This document shows, piece by piece, positions 1-7,347 of a stretch of 37,196 nt of DNA. The notes below the pieces were generated by a model that saw only the letters and a list, made by a program, of their open reading frames with translations, was not told where the DNA came from and did not search any database. The stretch's first letter is position 1. Each line of letters starts with the position of its first letter. The stretch comes from Halieaceae bacterium MED-G27 (GTDB lineage: Bacteria > Pseudomonadota > Gammaproteobacteria > Pseudomonadales > Halieaceae), in assembly GCA_002456975.1 (NCBI GenBank), contig NTKA01000018.1, forward strand, positions 1 to 37,196, in the 5' to 3' direction. The translations under genes and the position numbers were made by a program.

Positions 1-2401
1 CCAGAGCACCGCCGCTACCATCGTTGGCACAGTCCTGTATCCAGTTGTTGAAAACAAGCGCTGTATTGACGTTTGCTTCAGCACCGCCTCGGATTCCAGC
101 GCATGACTCAAACGTATTGGTTGCATCATCCGCTACCGTCGCCACGACATTGTGGAAGAATCCACCTGACTTCGCCTTGAACTGCATGATGTAAGAGTCG
201 TCGTTTGCTTGCTTGTCAGCAATGATAGTGACGTTAGCAACAGTCGGCTTCGACAGAGGCTCATCGGCACCTTGGGTGTCCATCTCGAAAGCTTCACCAC
301 TGCCTTCACCCGACTGCTTAACGATGACGTACTGCATATTGCCTCGGTAGCCCTCGTCCCAGTCGACTGAATCGTCACGCGCTGCTGTTACCACCGCGTA
401 CTTAACATTGACATCACCGCCGTAGAACTCGATGCCGTCATCGTTATTGTCGTGAACCTGGATGTATGACATCTCGGTACCGGATCCAACGCCATTCAAC
501 GACAGGCCATTGATCTCATCACCGTCGGAGTTAATCAGGTAACCACCCTCGGTGATAATGACGTACTTGAGCGTGCCGCTGTTGTCTGCTCGAGTTTCAC
601 CATTGATCTGACCAAAGTTGCCAGCACCACCTTCCGCAGTGATGTTACAAAGGTCTTCGGTGCAGGTGTTGTGACGACCAAAGCCGCTGATAATGACACC
701 ACCCCACTCGCCGGCGCCCACGTTATCGTCGTCCTCAGAGCTAAAGATAATCGGAGCAGTGGCAGTACCAACTGCTTCGATCTTGGCGCCGCGATTGATC
801 TGCAGTACTGCAGCAGTCAAGTAGGTGCCATCAGAAGCAGTGAGACCCTTCACCTCGACGCCTGCGTCGATAGTCAGCGTGGGTGTCGTTAACTCGGCAC
901 CGCCCTGTGTGAAGCCGGCAGAATCGAGAATCTCGGCGCCGTTACCAAACTGGACTCGACCGTTCAGCGTGTACGTATTACCCGCTACCAAGCGCATATC
1001 GTCGTTGTAGACACCTTCCAACTGACAAACGTTGACAGCTGTTTCTGTTGTGCCCTCAGGACAAGCGATTTCTACTGCATCGGGTGTACCGACAGAGCCG
1101 GGAACAGTCCAACCGTCCCACCAAGCGGTTGTTGCCGCTGGATCAACCGCACCGATGTAATTAGTCGCATCGAGGTAAGCCGCATCTGCCACTGATTCTC
1201 CGTATGCCGCATTAACCGCATCCCAATCCAATGGAGCATCCAATATGGCAGATGACGCCGTTGAAGCACCCAACGAATTGAGGTTAGCAAACACCGCATT
1301 GACATTAGCCGAGGCTGCCGACATGTCTACGGTTGCCAGCACACCATGGTCACCTGGCGCATTCGCACAGTCTTGGATCCAGTTGTTGAAGACTAAAGAA
1401 GTACCAACATTGGCCTCTGAACCACCCCTGATTCGAGCACAAGTGTCGAAGGTGTTGGGTGAATCCGCCGCCACTGTCGCGACCACGTTGTGGAAGAAAC
1501 CGCCCGACTTCGCCTTGAACTGCATGATGTAAGAGTCATCGTTCGCTTGCTTGTCAGCAATAATAGTGACGTTCGATACCGTAGGCTTGGACAGAGGCTC
1601 ATCGGCTCCCTGCGTATCCATTTCAAAAGCCTCACCACTACCAGATGGAGACTGCTTGACCATTACGTACTGCAGGTTGCCCTGATAACCCTCGTCCCAG
1701 TCGACTGAATCATCGCGAGCCGCCGTAACCACAGCGTATTTCATGTTGACGTTACCGCCGTAGAACTCAATACCGTCATCAGAGTTATCGTGAACCTGGA
1801 TGTACTCCATCATGGTTCCATTACCGACACCATTGAGTGACAGACCGTTGATCTCGTCGCCGTCAGAGTTAATAAGGTAACCCCCTTCGGTAATGACCAC
1901 GTACTTCAGCATACCGCTGTTGTCATTTGGCGTGCTTCCATCAACCTGGCCAAACTTGCCAGCGCCGCCCTCGGCAGTGATGTTACAAAGATCATCCGAG
2001 CAAGTGTTGTGTGGACCAAAACCACTGATAATCACACCACCCCACTCACCAGGACCCACCATATCGCTATCTTCAGAACTGAATACGATTGGCTCATCCG
2101 CTGTACCCACGGCCATGATCTTCGCGCCGCGGTTGATCTGCAGAACCGCAGCTGTCTGGAAAGTACCATCAGAGGCGGTCAAACCCTTGACTTGTACGCC
2201 AGGCTCAATTGTCAGAGTTGGAGTAGTAAGAGTGTCGCCATTGGCAAGTGTGTTGGCAGTTGCCATATCGGCAGAGCCATTTCCTACCTGCACACGGCCG
2301 TTCAGCGTGTATGTGTTGCCCGCAACCAGCGTCAGATCTGTGTTAATTGAGCCTGACAACTCGCAGGTATCGGCTGAAGTCTCTGTAGTGCCGTCTGGAC
2401 A
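1..2401 (-). repeat. Exact-period 1338-bp tandem internal duplication in the lipoprotein gene
   Basis: Module 1 spans 2401-1064 and module 2 starts at 1063 and runs off the left edge. Landmarks repeat at exactly 1338 bp: the Cys codon at 2399-2401 and 1061-1063, and the string ttcgccttga at 1509 and 171. Nucleotide identity in the core is high by eye, roughly 90 percent around 171-260 versus 1509-1598. Module ends diverge more than the core. The period is a whole number of codons (446) with no net indel between the landmarks compared. Confidence 0.9.
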
Positions 2402-2599
2402 TGGCACATCGTCGCCTGCGGGTTCAGGCTCAGGCTCGGGTGCCGGCGCTGGGTTGTTGGTTGTATTGTTGCTATTGCTCTGACTGTTGTCAGTAGTCGG
2501 CGCATCGATAACGATAGTTGCCTCGTCACCGTCACTGCACCCGCTAAGGCCCACCAGGGCCCCGGAGGCTAATAGAGCCATTACTAGCTGCTTGTTCAT
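1..2599 (-). CDS. Large outer-membrane-type lipoprotein with two tandem ~446-residue beta-helix-like modules (3' end beyond the window)
   Basis: The frame is open from ATG 2599 through the left edge (866 codons), so the C-terminus is missing. An AGGGAG ribosome site lies 9 nt before the ATG. Residues 1-20 form a lipoprotein signal with lipobox L18-S-G-C21. Ser follows the Cys, consistent with outer-membrane sorting. Residues about 38-62 are an Asn/Ser then Pro/Glu linker. Two homologous modules follow: residues 67-512, and 513 to the window edge. Each has EWGGVIISGFG, an HNTC..DLCN cysteine pair, GDEINGLSLNG, DDGIEFYGG and RDDSVDWDEGY. These short beta-rich, Asp/Gly-rich turns suggest a parallel beta-helix, perhaps binding metal (inference). 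It lies 53 bp downstream of a TonB-dependent receptor, so it is probably co-transcribed and may act as the receptor's surface partner, as SusD does for SusC, though it shows no visible SusD similarity. Substrate unknown. Confidence 0.9.
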   Translation of the reverse strand, partial: MNKQLVMALLASGALVGLSGCSDGDEATIVIDAPTTDNSQSNSNNTTNNPAPAPEPEPEPAGDDVPCPDGTTETSADTCELSGSINTDLTLVAGNTYTLNGRVQVGNGSADMATANTLANGDTLTTPTLTIEPGVQVKGLTASDGTFQTAAVLQINRGAKIMAVGTADEPIVFSSEDSDMVGPGEWGGVIISGFGPHNTCSDDLCNITAEGGAGKFGQVDGSTPNDNSGMLKYVVITEGGYLINSDGDEINGLSLNGVGNGTMMEYIQVHDNSDDGIEFYGGNVNMKYAVVTAARDDSVDWDEGYQGNLQYVMVKQSPSGSGEAFEMDTQGADEPLSKPTVSNVTIIADKQANDDSYIMQFKAKSGGFFHNVVATVAADSPNTFDTCARIRGGSEANVGTSLVFNNWIQDCANAPGDHGVLATVDMSAASANVNAVFANLNSLGASTASSAILDAPLDWDAVNAAYGESVADAAYLDATNYIGAVDPAATTAWWDGWTVPGSVGTPDAVEIACPEGTTETAVNVCQLEGVYNDDMRLVAGNTYTLNGRVQFGNGAEILDSAGFTQGGAELTTPTLTIDAGVEVKGLTASDGTYLTAAVLQINRGAKIEAVGTATAPIIFSSEDDDNVGAGEWGGVIISGFGRHNTCTEDLCNITAEGGAGNFGQINGETRADNSGTLKYVIITEGGYLINSDGDEINGLSLNGVGSGTEMSYIQVHDNNDDGIEFYGGDVNVKYAVVTAARDDSVDWDEGYRGNMQYVIVKQSGEGSGEAFEMDTQGADEPLSKPTVANVTIIADKQANDDSYIMQFKAKSGGFFHNVVATVADDATNTFESCAGIRGGAEANVNTALVFNNWIQDCANDGSGGAL

Positions 2600-2624
2600 T
2601 ACGATTTACTCCCTAGTGGATTTT

Positions 2625-2642
2625 GAGGCCCTGATAGGCCTC
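2625..2642 (-). promoter_or_regulatory. Intercistronic hairpin between receptor and lipoprotein genes
   Basis: GAGGCC-6 nt-GGCCTC is a perfect 6-bp stem inside the 53-bp spacer, between the receptor stop (2653) and the lipoprotein ribosome site (2609-2614). On the minus strand it is followed by only four A's and no U-run. It is therefore more likely a partial attenuator, mRNA-stabilising stem or processing site than a full terminator (inference). Confidence 0.5.
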
Positions 2643-2652
2643 GATGGTTGCT

Positions 2653-5600
2653 TTAGATCTCCCAGTCAACCGTGACTGAAAAACCGCTGCCTCGTTCGTA
2701 CTGCTGGAAGAGATTGCCTCCCTGCGTGTACTCGAACTTTGAATTAAGTAGGTTGTCTATCTTTGCCCGCATCGTGATAGCATCGGATACATCCCACCGG
2801 TATACCAGCTGCAGATCCATCCGCGGCTCGAGAACGATATCGGCCGCGCCCTGAATCCCTGTATCCGCGATCATTTCGCCGTTCTGATTAAATAGCAGGG
2901 TCAACTGCTGGCCAGTAGAAAAGTTGTCATAACCCAGTATCACGTTCGCGGTGTACTCGGGTTGGCCCTGCATGGCGCGGGTCTGCCCATTGCCGAGGTC
3001 GACTTCTGACTCGATCGATGCGGCGTTCAGATCGATGAACAGCTCTGAATCCCCACTATTGAATGGCTGGAAAGTAAAACGCCCTTCAATTTCTATGCCT
3101 GTCAGCTCCGCCGACTGAGCGTTCTGAAAGGTCCGTGCGTTTGCCGCTGTGCCCGACGCCGGAATGACCACCCGCTCGATGGCGTTATCGATATCTTTGG
3201 TAAAGACCGCAATGGAGAGGCTGTCATCGCCATCTTCATCGTAATACCACTCCCAGCGCAAATCGGCATTCTCAATATCTGAGGTCTCCAAAAATGGATT
3301 ACCGAAGATTTGAGCTCCAAATTCCAGATCCTGATAGTAGGCGTTTGCTGTTTCCTTGAAGTCAGGCCGCGCCACCGTTTTACTGACCGCCAAACGCAAT
3401 TGCTGTGTGTCTGTAAACGACCAGTTCACGCCAAAATGCGGTAACAGCTTCGACTCATCCACCACAGAATCCAGAGGCTGGCCGCTAAAGCTACTGAAGG
3501 TCTCAGTCGTCTGCTCGTAGGTCTCGTAGCGAGCGCCGGCAATAAACTGCCATGCCAGACCAACAGTGTGGTCATAGAGCATATAGGCACTGTTGTAGGT
3601 AAGGTCAGCTTCGTAGTTATCAGACGGTAGCGTCGACTCGGTGAACGTCAACCCGCGGGTAACAGAGTCCGAGACGCCACCAATAGCCGGAGCCGTTGCA
3701 CCACCGCTGGTAACTGCTTGACACGGTTGCACTGACGCGTTTTCGCCGGTGGCGCAGGCGTAAACGACGTCTGATACCGAAGCCGAATCTGCGGCGAGTA
3801 CGCCGCCCGCGAGGACTGTAGAAAAACCGTAAATAGATGCCTCAGCGATTCGGTCACGGCTGATAGTCCCTGCGCCGGCTTTCAGCACACCAAACGAGTC
3901 TCCCGAATCGTACATATCCCAAGACAAGTCAAACGAAAACTCGTAGTTGTTGTCGGTCAGGGTATTAAACCGGCGATTGCTACTGCCATAGTTATAAAAG
4001 AACCCCTGGAATAAGCCGGCCTGAGCGGCATTAGTTGCGCCAAAGTTATAACTAGCTACCAGTGTATCTGCTGGCGTTTGTGATTGACTTGCTATGAACG
4101 TGGATTGCCGACGGTCCGGCACATCACGTGATGCTTGGCTTGCGGTCGCTTGCCACTCCAGAAAGATCGAGCCAGAGTCATTCAGGAAGTGCGACCCAAG
4201 CACCTGAGTGGAAATGTACTGACGCTCTTCCCATTGAATGCTGGAGCCGACCACGGAACGAAACTCGTCGCCCTCAACCCCGACAAACCGCTCAACAAAC
4301 GAATCAGTATCGCGGGACACCAAGTTATTCCACTCGAAAGTGCTGTCCCCGATTGCCAAACCTACCGAGAGTAGGGCACTCGCTTCGACGTTGTTGGTGG
4401 CAGACTGAAACTTAAAATCGTCTGCGACAATGTCAGAACCACCGCCATAAGTTCTGCGTGTTCCATTATCGCGCTGGCTCCAGCTATTGCCGTAGTTACC
4501 TGCTACGAAATAACCAAGCTCAGCGTCGCCCAAATAGGTGACGTCACCAAAGCTGACTCCTAGACCCACTTCGGGATCGGCGTTCGCTGTCGCCGGATCC
4601 CAGCCGTCCATCATTAACAGGCCAGCAGCGCGGCGAAGCTCGCCGCTCAGGTTGGCGTCGAGCCGATATGAATTACCATTTGAGGCGGTGACCGTACCCA
4701 ACCGAAGCGCATCAGCAATCGACGAGATAGCGATATTTTCTTCCCGCGTGCCATCATCCCAACCGAACTCGTCGAAGCCACCGTCAATCGGGTCAACGCC
4801 CACACTTGAACCCGTCAAACCCGACACGGCACCCATCGTTACGGATACATCAAAAAATGCTTCGTCGGGGAACGTTTTGGTATTGATAACAAGGTTACCG
4901 CCCGTGGACTCACCGGGCATGGAAGCCAAGAACGTCTTCTTGACATCAAGTTGATTAACGAAACCGGACGGGAATAAATCTAGTGGAACGGTGCGCTTAG
5001 AGGGGTTAGTCGACGGCATCGACGACCCATTCAGTGTCGCCGTCACGTAGCGGTTACCCAAGCCTCGGATCACTACGTACTTGTCGTTCTGGACCGAGAC
5101 GCCTGGCACCCGGATAATCGAGGCCGCTACATCACTGTCGCCGTAGCGCGCCAACTGCTCCACTCCCAAGGTATCTACGATATTGCCTGTCTCGCGCTCG
5201 CTGACTTCAAACGCATTGGGATCAAAAGACCCCATGACTATCACTTCCTCGAGCTGGGGCGCCGCAACCGAAATACCCACCGCGTCGCTGGGCAGGCGGA
5301 TAGTTGCGCCGCGGGTAATACCGGCAAATATACGCACGTCGACGCGCTGCCCCTCCACGTTTGCTGCATAAACGCCGCGTGGAGCGACCGCTGTGACCAT
5401 ACCCTTTTCGTCTGCGGCGTAAACGCCACCGCCCGCAGAAAGGTTAACCACTGAACCCGCTACCGGCGCATTATCACGAACAACCGTAACCCGGATGGTG
5501 CCCTCTGCTTTGCCACGTCGCTCGGCCGCCGTTTCTCGCTGCGAGTACACTTCGGTAACGTTGACAGAGGGGTCGCTTAGATCGACCGCAATATCGACCA

Positions 5601-5874
5601 ACTGACCTGCTTCGCGACTGAACCGTACTGAGCTTTCGAGCTTCCCGAGCGCGACACGCACCACGTGGCCGCCTTCTGACAAGTCGACCTGCGCAGAGCC
5701 ATCTGCACGCGTGACAGCCTGTGCTTCGTCGTCAATCGCGACGGATGCACCCGCAACAGGCGCACCGTTGTCGAACACATAGATGAGCAGTTCGTTAGCA
5801 GAAAAGGCGTTGGGAGCAGAGGTGAGAGAGAGGAGAGTTACAGCAAAAACAAAATATCGGCGCAAAAAATGCAT
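2653..5874 (-). CDS. TonB-dependent outer-membrane receptor with two N-terminal carboxypeptidase-regulatory-like domains
   Basis: The product is 1073 aa from ATG 5874, which has a GAGGA site just upstream. A TTG 36 nt further upstream is in frame but would precede the signal peptide. Residues 1-26 are a signal peptide ending AFSA. Two Ig-like, carboxypeptidase-regulatory-type segments follow (about 27-100 and 124-195), each with a D/DNxPVAG turn. A TonB-box-like EEVIV lies at 209-213. The plug domain is about 227-335 (IIRVPGVSV, VIRGLGNRY, MPGESTGGN) and the rest is a 22-strand-type barrel. The C-terminus ends in Ile rather than the common Phe. Such receptors use TonB/ExbBD energy to import scarce ligands. 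The ligand cannot be told from sequence. It heads a two-gene unit with the duplicated-module lipoprotein. The stacked N-terminal domains are unusual, since one is typical. Confidence 0.93.
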   Translation of the reverse strand: MHFLRRYFVFAVTLLSLTSAPNAFSANELLIYVFDNGAPVAGASVAIDDEAQAVTRADGSAQVDLSEGGHVVRVALGKLESSVRFSREAGQLVDIAVDLSDPSVNVTEVYSQRETAAERRGKAEGTIRVTVVRDNAPVAGSVVNLSAGGGVYAADEKGMVTAVAPRGVYAANVEGQRVDVRIFAGITRGATIRLPSDAVGISVAAPQLEEVIVMGSFDPNAFEVSERETGNIVDTLGVEQLARYGDSDVAASIIRVPGVSVQNDKYVVIRGLGNRYVTATLNGSSMPSTNPSKRTVPLDLFPSGFVNQLDVKKTFLASMPGESTGGNLVINTKTFPDEAFFDVSVTMGAVSGLTGSSVGVDPIDGGFDEFGWDDGTREENIAISSIADALRLGTVTASNGNSYRLDANLSGELRRAAGLLMMDGWDPATANADPEVGLGVSFGDVTYLGDAELGYFVAGNYGNSWSQRDNGTRRTYGGGSDIVADDFKFQSATNNVEASALLSVGLAIGDSTFEWNNLVSRDTDSFVERFVGVEGDEFRSVVGSSIQWEERQYISTQVLGSHFLNDSGSIFLEWQATASQASRDVPDRRQSTFIASQSQTPADTLVASYNFGATNAAQAGLFQGFFYNYGSSNRRFNTLTDNNYEFSFDLSWDMYDSGDSFGVLKAGAGTISRDRIAEASIYGFSTVLAGGVLAADSASVSDVVYACATGENASVQPCQAVTSGGATAPAIGGVSDSVTRGLTFTESTLPSDNYEADLTYNSAYMLYDHTVGLAWQFIAGARYETYEQTTETFSSFSGQPLDSVVDESKLLPHFGVNWSFTDTQQLRLAVSKTVARPDFKETANAYYQDLEFGAQIFGNPFLETSDIENADLRWEWYYDEDGDDSLSIAVFTKDIDNAIERVVIPASGTAANARTFQNAQSAELTGIEIEGRFTFQPFNSGDSELFIDLNAASIESEVDLGNGQTRAMQGQPEYTANVILGYDNFSTGQQLTLLFNQNGEMIADTGIQGAADIVLEPRMDLQLVYRWDVSDAITMRAKIDNLLNSKFEYTQGGNLFQQYERGSGFSVTVDWEI

Positions 5875-5973
5875 AGCGTCCTCGGTGTTGTGAAACACAA
5901 AAAAGGTCAACGTCGAGAAATTTATCGCCCAATAATGACAGAAAAAATTCCAACATATTTCAAATTTATTTCA

Positions 5974-5999
5974 ATCGTACACGCAGCCGATATTGTCAA
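5974..5999 (-). promoter_or_regulatory. Possible promoter of the receptor-lipoprotein unit
   Basis: A perfect -35 hexamer TTGACA reads on the minus strand at 5999-5994. The only -10-like hexamer near it is TACGAT at 5979-5974, with a short 14-nt spacer, so this is a weak call. The AT-rich leader below it contains one CTGTCAT (5941-5935), which matches a Pho-box half-site, but the second half (GGGCGAT) matches poorly. Confidence 0.25.
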
Positions 6000-6120
6000 A
6001 CTAAGCGACTGATTTACCGCAGATTTACTCAACCAGCCAGAAATAACTGACACAAAACCTTCATAAAACTCCGATTCAGACGCTCATCACACGTGGTCCC
6101 ATAGATTGCTCCGCATTTAC

Positions 6121-6152
6121 GAGGAGTCCGGTCAACGGAAACCGGACCTCTC
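6121..6152. other. Hairpin in divergent intergenic region
   Basis: GTCCGGT and ACCGGAC form a 7-bp stem around an 8-nt loop. Flanking GAG/CTC bases extend it after one mismatch. No U-run follows on either strand. It lies in the 484-bp gap between the receptor and crotonase starts and could be a 5'-UTR structure or a protein site. Confidence 0.4.
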
Positions 6153-6191
6153 AGGTCGATTACCGTAGGCGGTGCCTCAGCGCAATTGGCA

Positions 6192-6222
6192 CATCGGGAG
6201 TATCAACAACACTCCCCCGATG
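6192..6222. other. Second hairpin in divergent intergenic region
   Basis: CATCGGGAGT and ACTCCCCCGATG pair over 10 bp with a two-base C bulge and a 9-nt loop. Flanking GGTGC and GCACC may extend the stem. It lies upstream of the crotonase gene with no U-run, so termination is doubtful. The remainder of 5875-6358 holds no supported gene. An in-frame extension of the crotonase frame to 6248 lacks a good start. Confidence 0.4.
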
Positions 6223-6238
6223 CAAGCGCACCTTCTAC

Positions 6239-6288
6239 CGATAGCCTTTGGATTCCAATCAAAGGAGCGATAACCTTGCGGTTCTAAT
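6239..6288 (+). repeat. Imperfect 21-bp direct repeat upstream of crotonase
   Basis: The 21-mers at 6239-6259 and 6268-6288 share 16 of 21 bases (CGATA.CCTT then GG/TTC.AAT) at 29-bp spacing. A further AACAACACTC string occurs at 6205-6214 and 6293-6302. This could be a transcription-factor site or a decayed repeat. I cannot assign it. Confidence 0.3.
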
Positions 6289-6358
6289 ACCAAACAACAC
6301 TCGCCTATTCCGATCGCGCGGGCGCTCGAGGTGTAATGCACAAGACATAGGGCAAGCC

Positions 6359-7207
6359 ATGGCATACGACACTATCTTGTACGACGTTACCGACAACGTC
6401 CTCACGATCACCCTAAACCGACCAAAAAAGCTTAACGCCTTCAATACCAAGATGATGCGCGAGATGATCGATGCATTCGATCGCGCCGATGACGACGATC
6501 GAGTTAAAGCGATTATCGTCACCGGTAGCGGTCGCGCGTTTTGTGCGGGTGCCGATCTGTCTCGAGGCGGGGAGACCTTTGATCACGAAGCTTCTGGAAC
6601 CGGTATGCAGCGCGATGGTGGCGGTTTGCTGACGTTGCGGATCTTCGAGTGCATGAAGCCAGTAATCTCAGCCTGCAATGGTCCTGCGGTAGGAATTGGC
6701 GCCACCATGCAGTGTGCAATGGATATCCGGCTCGCATCCGAGAACGCTCGCTACGGTTTCGTCTTTTCAAAGCGCGGGATTGTGCCCGAAGCCTGCTCTA
6801 GCTGGTTCCTACCCAAACTGGTGGGAATCAGCACGGCGCTCGAATGGACTTACTCCGGCCGAATCTTTGGCGCCGACGAAGCCAAGGAGCGAGGCTTTGT
6901 GCGCAGCGTGCACTCAGCTGAAACACTCCTGGATGAAGCCCAAGCTCTAGCCCGAGAGTTTGCCACGCAGACCTCCTCTATCTCGGTCGCTATGGCTCGT
7001 CATATGATGTGGCGGCTACCCAGCGCCGACCACCCCATGGAGGCGCACAAGATCGATTCGCGAGGTGTCTATTTTACCGGCAAATCAGCCGACGCCCGCG
7101 AGGGTGTGCAATCGTTTCTTGAGAAACGTCCCGCTGAATTCCCCGGCAATGTCAGCACTGATATGCCTGGGTTCTTTCCCTGGTGGGAGACTCGAGAATT
7201 TGAATAG
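6359..7207 (+). CDS. Crotonase-fold protein, enoyl-CoA hydratase/isomerase family, isomerase-like active site
   Basis: The product is 282 aa from ATG 6359, with AGGG 7 nt upstream. The longer in-frame TTG start at 6248 adds residues unlike the family. Crotonase signatures present are the N-terminal LNRPKKLNAF, the AFCAGADL oxyanion-hole loop (60-67) and PVISACNGPAVGIGA (101-115). The two glutamates of classical enoyl-CoA hydratase are absent: the first position is T116, and the QPE-type position is F136. A glutamate is present instead at E144 in VPEACSSW. This matches the single catalytic Glu in the PE.CSS motif of Eci1/ECI2-type delta3,delta2-enoyl-CoA isomerases. Double-bond isomerisation of unsaturated acyl-CoAs is therefore more likely than hydration (inference). 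It stands alone, followed by a hairpin, so it is probably monocistronic. Confidence 0.88.
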   Translation: MAYDTILYDVTDNVLTITLNRPKKLNAFNTKMMREMIDAFDRADDDDRVKAIIVTGSGRAFCAGADLSRGGETFDHEASGTGMQRDGGGLLTLRIFECMKPVISACNGPAVGIGATMQCAMDIRLASENARYGFVFSKRGIVPEACSSWFLPKLVGISTALEWTYSGRIFGADEAKERGFVRSVHSAETLLDEAQALAREFATQTSSISVAMARHMMWRLPSADHPMEAHKIDSRGVYFTGKSADAREGVQSFLEKRPAEFPGNVSTDMPGFFPWWETREFE

Positions 7208-7220
7208 TGGCATCGGGGGC

Positions 7221-7246
7221 GCATCATCTTCTCAACGCGATGATGC
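7221..7246 (+). terminator. Hairpin after crotonase gene
   Basis: GCATCATC-10 nt-GATGATGC is a perfect 8-bp stem starting 13 nt after the crotonase stop. There is no clear U-tract after it, so it may stop transcription only weakly or protect the mRNA 3' end. Confidence 0.4.
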
Positions 7247-7347
7247 TCTCCATACGTTTGAGGTGATGACAAGTATTTCGCTTTGTTCAGCCGTTCATGG
7301 TTACACTAGGCTCCACCCATCTGGATAGCGAAAAACAACAATTAAAT

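Noticed and set aside
1893-2483. 196-codon plus-strand frame opposite the lipoprotein gene
   Set aside because: It is a shadow of the minus-strand lipoprotein, which has a signal peptide, ribosome site and repeated conserved modules. The same shadow recurs in the other module.
6239-6300. tRNA-like T-arm string GGTTCTAATACC
   Set aside because: No acceptor, D-arm or anticodon stem can be folded around it.
6248-6358. TTG-started extension of the crotonase
   Set aside because: The added residues do not match the family and the ATG at 6359 has a ribosome site.
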